Both the position numbers and the translations under genes were made by a program. This document shows, piece after piece, positions 6,062 to 8,971 of a DNA stretch of 8,971 bases (its first letter is position 1; every line of letters begins with the position of its first letter). Source of the stretch: an uncultured Eubacteriales bacterium (GTDB lineage: Bacteria; Bacillota; Clostridia; Christensenellales; Borkfalkiaceae); the NCBI GenBank assembly GCA_902766475.1, contig CACXDQ010000051.1, forward strand, positions 1 through 8,971. Reading direction: 5' to 3'. Under the pieces are notes generated by a model, which was not told the origin of the DNA, searched no databases, and was given only the letters and a program-made list of their open reading frames with translations.

Positions 6062-7084
6062 ATGGGTAAGATAATAACTTTCGGCGAGCTTATGTTGAGG
6101 CTTGCCCCCGAAAACTATTTGAGATTCGTTCAGAGCGAGAAGTACGAGGCTACATTCGGCGGCGCTGAGGCTAACGTCGCTATATCTCTCGCTAATTACG
6201 GGTTAGATGTCGCTTTCGTTTCCAAGCTCCCCAAGCACGAAATAGGTCAGGCGGCTGTCAATTCGTTGAGGAAATTCGGCGTCGATACGAGCCTTATCGT
6301 CCGTGGCGGCGACAGGGTAGGCATTTACTATTGCGAAAAGGGCGCTTCCGTTCGCCCCTCAAAGGTCATTTACGATAGGGCAGGCTCTTCCATCGCTACG
6401 GCTACTGCCGCCGATTTCGATTGGAATAAGATTTTCGAGGGCGTTGAATGGTTCCATTTCACGGGTATAACCCCGGCTCTTTCCGACGACGTTGCGGCTA
6501 TCTGCCTTGAAGCGCTTAAAGAAGCCAAAAAGAGAAATATAACCGTTTCTTGCGACCTCAATTTCAGAAAGAAGCTTTGGTCTAAGGAAAAGGCGGGTAA
6601 GGTGATGGGCGAGCTTTGCGGCTACGTCGATTACTGTATCGCCAACGAAGAGGACGCAAAAGACGTATTCGGTATAGAAGCCGAAGATACCGACATATAT
6701 AGCGGCAAGCTCTCCGAAAAAGGCTACGTTTCGGTTGCGGAGAAACTAACGCAAAAATTTGGATTCAAAGGCGTTGCCATAACGCTCAGAGAGAGTATTT
6801 CCGCAAGCGACAATAATTGGAGCGCAATGCTTTATACGGGCGGAAAGGCTTACTTTTCAAAGAAATACGCTCTCCGTATCGTAGACAGAGTGGGCGGCGG
6901 AGATTCGTTCGGCGGCGGACTTATCTATTCGCTCGTGAGCGGATACGACGCTCAATCTGCAATAGAATTTGCGGTTGCGGCAAGCGCTCTCAAACACACT
7001 ATCGAGGGCGACTATAACATGGTTTCCGTTGCGGAAGTGAACAACTTGGCAGGCGGTGACGCAAGCGGCAGAGTTCAGAGATAA
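6062..7084 (+). CDS. kdgK: 2-keto-3-deoxygluconate kinase (PfkB family)
   Basis: This cytosolic sugar kinase (EC 2.7.1.45) makes KDPG from KDG and ATP. The 340-residue protein has the PfkB layout: an N-terminal TFGELMLRL (6-14), the substrate-site signature GGAEANVA (33-40), a lid region with YYCEKGASVRPS (89-100) typical of KDG kinases, DLNFR (165-169), and the C-terminal ATP/catalytic signature DRVGGGDSFGGGL (275-287). In that signature the GGG forms the anion hole and Asp281 is the catalytic base. The ATG sits one base after the eda stop, and its Shine-Dalgarno (GGAGAGG, 6049-6055) lies within the end of eda. It is the last gene of the operon, followed by a strong terminator. Other PfkB substrates are possible in principle, but the neighbours make KDG very likely. 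Confidence 0.95.
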   Translation: MGKIITFGELMLRLAPENYLRFVQSEKYEATFGGAEANVAISLANYGLDVAFVSKLPKHEIGQAAVNSLRKFGVDTSLIVRGGDRVGIYYCEKGASVRPSKVIYDRAGSSIATATAADFDWNKIFEGVEWFHFTGITPALSDDVAAICLEALKEAKKRNITVSCDLNFRKKLWSKEKAGKVMGELCGYVDYCIANEEDAKDVFGIEAEDTDIYSGKLSEKGYVSVAEKLTQKFGFKGVAITLRESISASDNNWSAMLYTGGKAYFSKKYALRIVDRVGGGDSFGGGLIYSLVSGYDAQSAIEFAVAASALKHTIEGDYNMVSVAEVNNLAGGDASGRVQR

Positions 7085-7104
7085 TTATTTGATAAACGGC
7101 TTAT

Positions 7105-7150
7105 ACGGCGGCATACGAAGAAAAATCTTCGTATGCCGCCGTTTTCGTTT
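7105..7150 (+). terminator. Intrinsic terminator of the hexuronate operon
   Basis: A perfect 16-bp stem, acggcggcatacgaag (7105-7120) with 7127-7142, has loop aaaaat and a T-rich tail (tttcgttt). It begins 20 bases after the kdgK stop codon. Confidence 0.9.
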
Positions 7151-7154
7151 ACCC

Positions 7155-7199
7155 CTTAAAACGTGTAACGCCCCGACGGTTTCCCGTCGGGGCGTTACA
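7155..7199 (-). terminator. Intrinsic terminator for the converging minus-strand unit
   Basis: A perfect 16-bp GC-rich stem (7164-7179 with 7184-7199) has the tetraloop TTTC. On the plus strand no T run follows, but read on the minus strand the stem is followed by CGTTTTAAGG. It lies about 84 bases beyond the stop of the minus-strand gene, so it most likely ends that transcript. Bases 7200-7282, between it and the gene, hold only a weak dyad (aagcgc/gcgctt, 7242-7261). Confidence 0.75.
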
Positions 7200-7282
7200 G
7201 CGAAATATTTTTGGAGGTTTTAGTATTATAAATCAAGGCGCAAGCGCATCTTTCAGCGCTTTACGGAAAAGCTTATAATACG

Positions 7283-8719
7283 TTATCGTGTATGCGTTGC
7301 AAGGCGGACGCACTCGTATGCGCCGTCGTAATAGCCCTGTTTTTTAAGCTCGTCTATTCTGTCGCAGATATGGGCTATGATCTCTCTGTTGGAGATGAGT
7401 TTGTCGAGCATCTTATTGATATTCTTTTCGGTGGGGTATTCGTTTACGGAATCTCCGTATTCCCTTCCGTTAATAGCTCCATATACCTCGTGTCCGCCGA
7501 TGTGTTTCATAAATATCTTGGGTATGGGGTAGTAGGCAAGCTCGCCCGGCTTGGTAATGAGTAAGTCGCAAGCCGGCATCATGAGGTTTGTCGAATAAAC
7601 AGCTTCGAAGATGTCGTCGTTGCATATCGCATAAACGCCTTCGGCTTCGCCCGTCCGTATCTCTTCCACGGCTTTTTTAAGCTTGCCGTATTCGTTGAAG
7701 AATTTCTTGCACGGGAAATCGCCTATTTCATTTATAAGCTTGTCGTAGACGTTCTGATGATCTCCGAAATTTATAAATAGAGCAACTTCTTTTCTTTCGA
7801 CGTAGGGGAGGAGATGTTTCACCATTGCGGCGAACATATCGAAACCTGCCCCCGCACCGCCGACGGTCATGAGCATCCTTATGGGCTTAGCCGCCTTTAA
7901 GCGATTTTTGCGCCCTTCGTTGTCTTTTTCAAGATCGCATAAAAGCTCGTGATCGACAAATCTTCCTACGCATTTAATATCGCTTTCGGGTATGCCGTTG
8001 AGATTATGTTTTGCAAAGCCGTCGAGCGTCTTATAGCCGAGATATGCGAACGGAGTCTGCACGGCATGGATCGCGCCTTCGGAGAGGTGAAGCCCCATCG
8101 GCCAGTTGTCGGGTATGGCGTTCACGACGTTTTTCATTCCTGCGTGAATTGCGCCTTGGCTCGGCCAGACGTGCGTTGCAATGTAGGGTATATCCTTGTC
8201 GATATTTTTGAATATAGGTACCAAAAGCTCACTGTTTTTCTGGTCTTTTGCATTATAAGTTATCTTTTTGAAGCCCTCTGAATTGAGCGGCTCCCAAACT
8301 ATTTTGTTGAAGAGCTTTGATTTTTGTGAAATTCTCGACGCAAGGGAATACATGTCGTTCTGCTCCCTTATCATCTTTGAGCCGGTAGCGTCGAACGAAG
8401 CGAGGTCCAACCAATATGGAGTATAGCCGAGAGCGGCGGCGCAAGACGCCATCGCTATCGAAATTCTGTAATGTCCGAAACCCATGCGGATGTTCCCGAC
8501 GATGAGCGCATTGTCCGCAAACTTTTGATTTTCTTCACCGAGAACAATATTTTGTGCGCCTAAAAAACCGAGCGTATCTATGGGTTTAAAATTTATCTTA
8601 TAATCGGCAGAGGAGTCATCTCCGTACTTTTTGATATATTTTGCCTTGCTCTTTTCGGCTGAAACGACGGTCTTTTTGTCTATCGCATTGCCGAATATCA
8701 TGCTTGATCTGTCTTTCAT
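7283..8719 (-). CDS. Putative GT-B-fold glycosyltransferase, MGDG synthase / MurG-like
   Basis: I do not recognise a characterised family for this 478-residue protein, but the layout suggests a GT-B glycosyltransferase. After about 70 variable residues comes a strand plus Gly-rich loop, ALIVGNIRMGFGHYRISIA (71-89), placed like the GGGH loop of MGDG synthase/MurG-type enzymes. A second Rossmann-like half starts at RMLMTVGGAGAG (281-292). Near the C-terminus, CDLLITKPGELAYYP (384-398) followed by GGHE (408-411) resembles the donor-binding DxxxTKPGGxxxxE region of that group. No signal peptide or clear membrane helix is seen. The start codon overlaps the stop of the upstream glycoside-hydrolase gene (ATGA, 8719-8716), with GAGG 9 bases upstream, implying translational coupling. 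Donor and acceptor are unknown; a glycolipid or carbohydrate phosphorylase-like role cannot be excluded. Confidence 0.6.
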   Translation of the reverse strand: MKDRSSMIFGNAIDKKTVVSAEKSKAKYIKKYGDDSSADYKINFKPIDTLGFLGAQNIVLGEENQKFADNALIVGNIRMGFGHYRISIAMASCAAALGYTPYWLDLASFDATGSKMIREQNDMYSLASRISQKSKLFNKIVWEPLNSEGFKKITYNAKDQKNSELLVPIFKNIDKDIPYIATHVWPSQGAIHAGMKNVVNAIPDNWPMGLHLSEGAIHAVQTPFAYLGYKTLDGFAKHNLNGIPESDIKCVGRFVDHELLCDLEKDNEGRKNRLKAAKPIRMLMTVGGAGAGFDMFAAMVKHLLPYVERKEVALFINFGDHQNVYDKLINEIGDFPCKKFFNEYGKLKKAVEEIRTGEAEGVYAICNDDIFEAVYSTNLMMPACDLLITKPGELAYYPIPKIFMKHIGGHEVYGAINGREYGDSVNEYPTEKNINKMLDKLISNREIIAHICDRIDELKKQGYYDGAYECVRLATHTR

Positions 8720-8970
8720 GATAATATACCTCGACGTGTATCGTAATTTAAGGTTTTGTGATGTCCTCTTATAACGTAGCTTACGGTTATAATATCGCCC
8801 CGCCTCGTAAAGCCGGTAACTTCTGCATTGCGGAACAAATCGAGAGCGTAATCAAGCACGTCTTTTTGTTTCTCGCCGTAAAGTGCAACGTCGTCAGATG
8901 TCATCAATAAGTGCCCGAATAGTGCGTTTATCGTTATAAGCGACTTCTTTTGTTCGTCGGATAGGTCTAT
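8716..8970 (-). CDS. C-terminal end of a glycoside hydrolase, probably alpha-galactosidase-like (partial)
   Basis: The frame is open from its stop (8716-8718) to the right edge of the window, so only the last 84 residues are present and the true start lies outside. The TTG/ATG codons near 8907 are internal. The visible part reads LSDEQKKSL, then NALFGHLLMTSDDVALYGEKQ, a helix ending DLFRNAEV, and a short beta domain ending RRGILS. The NALFGxLLxTSDD stretch followed by a small beta domain resembles the C-terminus of GH36-type alpha-galactosidases, but this is from memory and the catalytic domain is not available. It overlaps the next gene by 4 bases (ATGA), so the two are co-translated. Confidence 0.6.
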   Translation of the reverse strand: MDLSDEQKKSLITINALFGHLLMTSDDVALYGEKQKDVLDYALDLFRNAEVTGFTRRGDIITVSYVIRGHHKTLNYDTRRGILS

Positions 8971-8971
8971 A

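Noticed and set aside
6887..6926. GGGD in place of the usual GAGD in the PfkB signature of KdgK as a defective active site
   Set aside because: DRVGGGDSF is a form I recall from many Gram-positive KDG kinases. The catalytic Asp281 and anion-hole glycines are intact.
7233..7300. A 20-codon open extension in another frame just after the minus-strand glycosyltransferase stop (ending KALKDALAP), hinting at a late frameshift
   Set aside because: It looks mildly coding-like, but I know no family C-terminus to compare it with. The annotated stop gives a normal-looking protein, so there is no basis for a frameshift call.
7949..8281. Plus-strand open frame of 110 codons opposite the glycosyltransferase gene
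   Set aside because: It is the antisense shadow of a well-supported minus-strand gene, with no ribosome binding site and no recognisable protein features.
8716..8907. A complete 63-residue protein starting near 8907 on the minus strand
   Set aside because: The frame continues open to the window edge, and the upstream residues (DEQKKSLITINALFGH) carry the conserved part. The start is an internal codon of a larger gene.

Overview
The window looks like part of a chromosome from an anaerobic, plant- or mucus-glycan-using member of the Firmicutes/Clostridia, probably an uncultured gut lineage. This is inferred from consensus SigA-type promoters, GGAG-type ribosome binding sites, tight operons, and proteins whose closest remembered relatives are Clostridia/Bacillus types: a YjmF-like SDR fructuronate reductase rather than the E. 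coli UxuB type, and the DegV and GNAT subfamilies. I see no phage, plasmid, CRISPR, rRNA or tRNA signal.

Layout. (1) Bases 1-388: a heavily self-complementary stretch (about 1-175) abuts the C-terminal tail of a flavodoxin/FMN-reductase family protein (about 176-388). The tail looks like a gene remnant cut by a repeat. (2) Bases 452-2596: a consensus promoter (TTGACA-17-TATAAT) drives a two-gene unit, a DegV-family fatty-acid-binding protein and a large YghO-like GNAT acyltransferase, ended by a 15-bp-stem hairpin. (3) Bases 2681-7142: a second promoter (TTGACA-17-TAAAAT) drives the hexuronate operon uxuA, a histidine phosphatase, an SDR-type uxuB, eda and kdgK, closed by a 16-bp-stem terminator. 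(4) Bases 7164-8971, minus strand: a second strong hairpin oriented for the converging unit, then a GT-B-like glycosyltransferase candidate translationally coupled (ATGA overlap) to the C-terminal end of a glycoside hydrolase, probably an alpha-galactosidase-type enzyme, that runs off the right edge.

How the genes work together. UxuB reduces D-fructuronate to D-mannonate, UxuA dehydrates it to 2-keto-3-deoxygluconate (KDG), KdgK phosphorylates KDG to KDPG, and Eda splits KDPG into pyruvate and glyceraldehyde 3-phosphate. This is the complete lower glucuronate branch. The uronate isomerase (UxaC), a transporter and a regulator are not in the window. The histidine phosphatase between uxuA and uxuB is not a standard member of this pathway.

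The most unusual structure is at the uxuB start. The only good Shine-Dalgarno (AGGAG, 4561-4565) lies 54 bases from the ATG, but a 45-base nested hairpin (4566-4610) sits exactly between them and would bring the effective spacing back to 9 bases. Removing the hairpin would leave AGGAGG-8-ATG. It is either an RNA-bridged ribosome binding site or a small palindromic insertion that landed in one.
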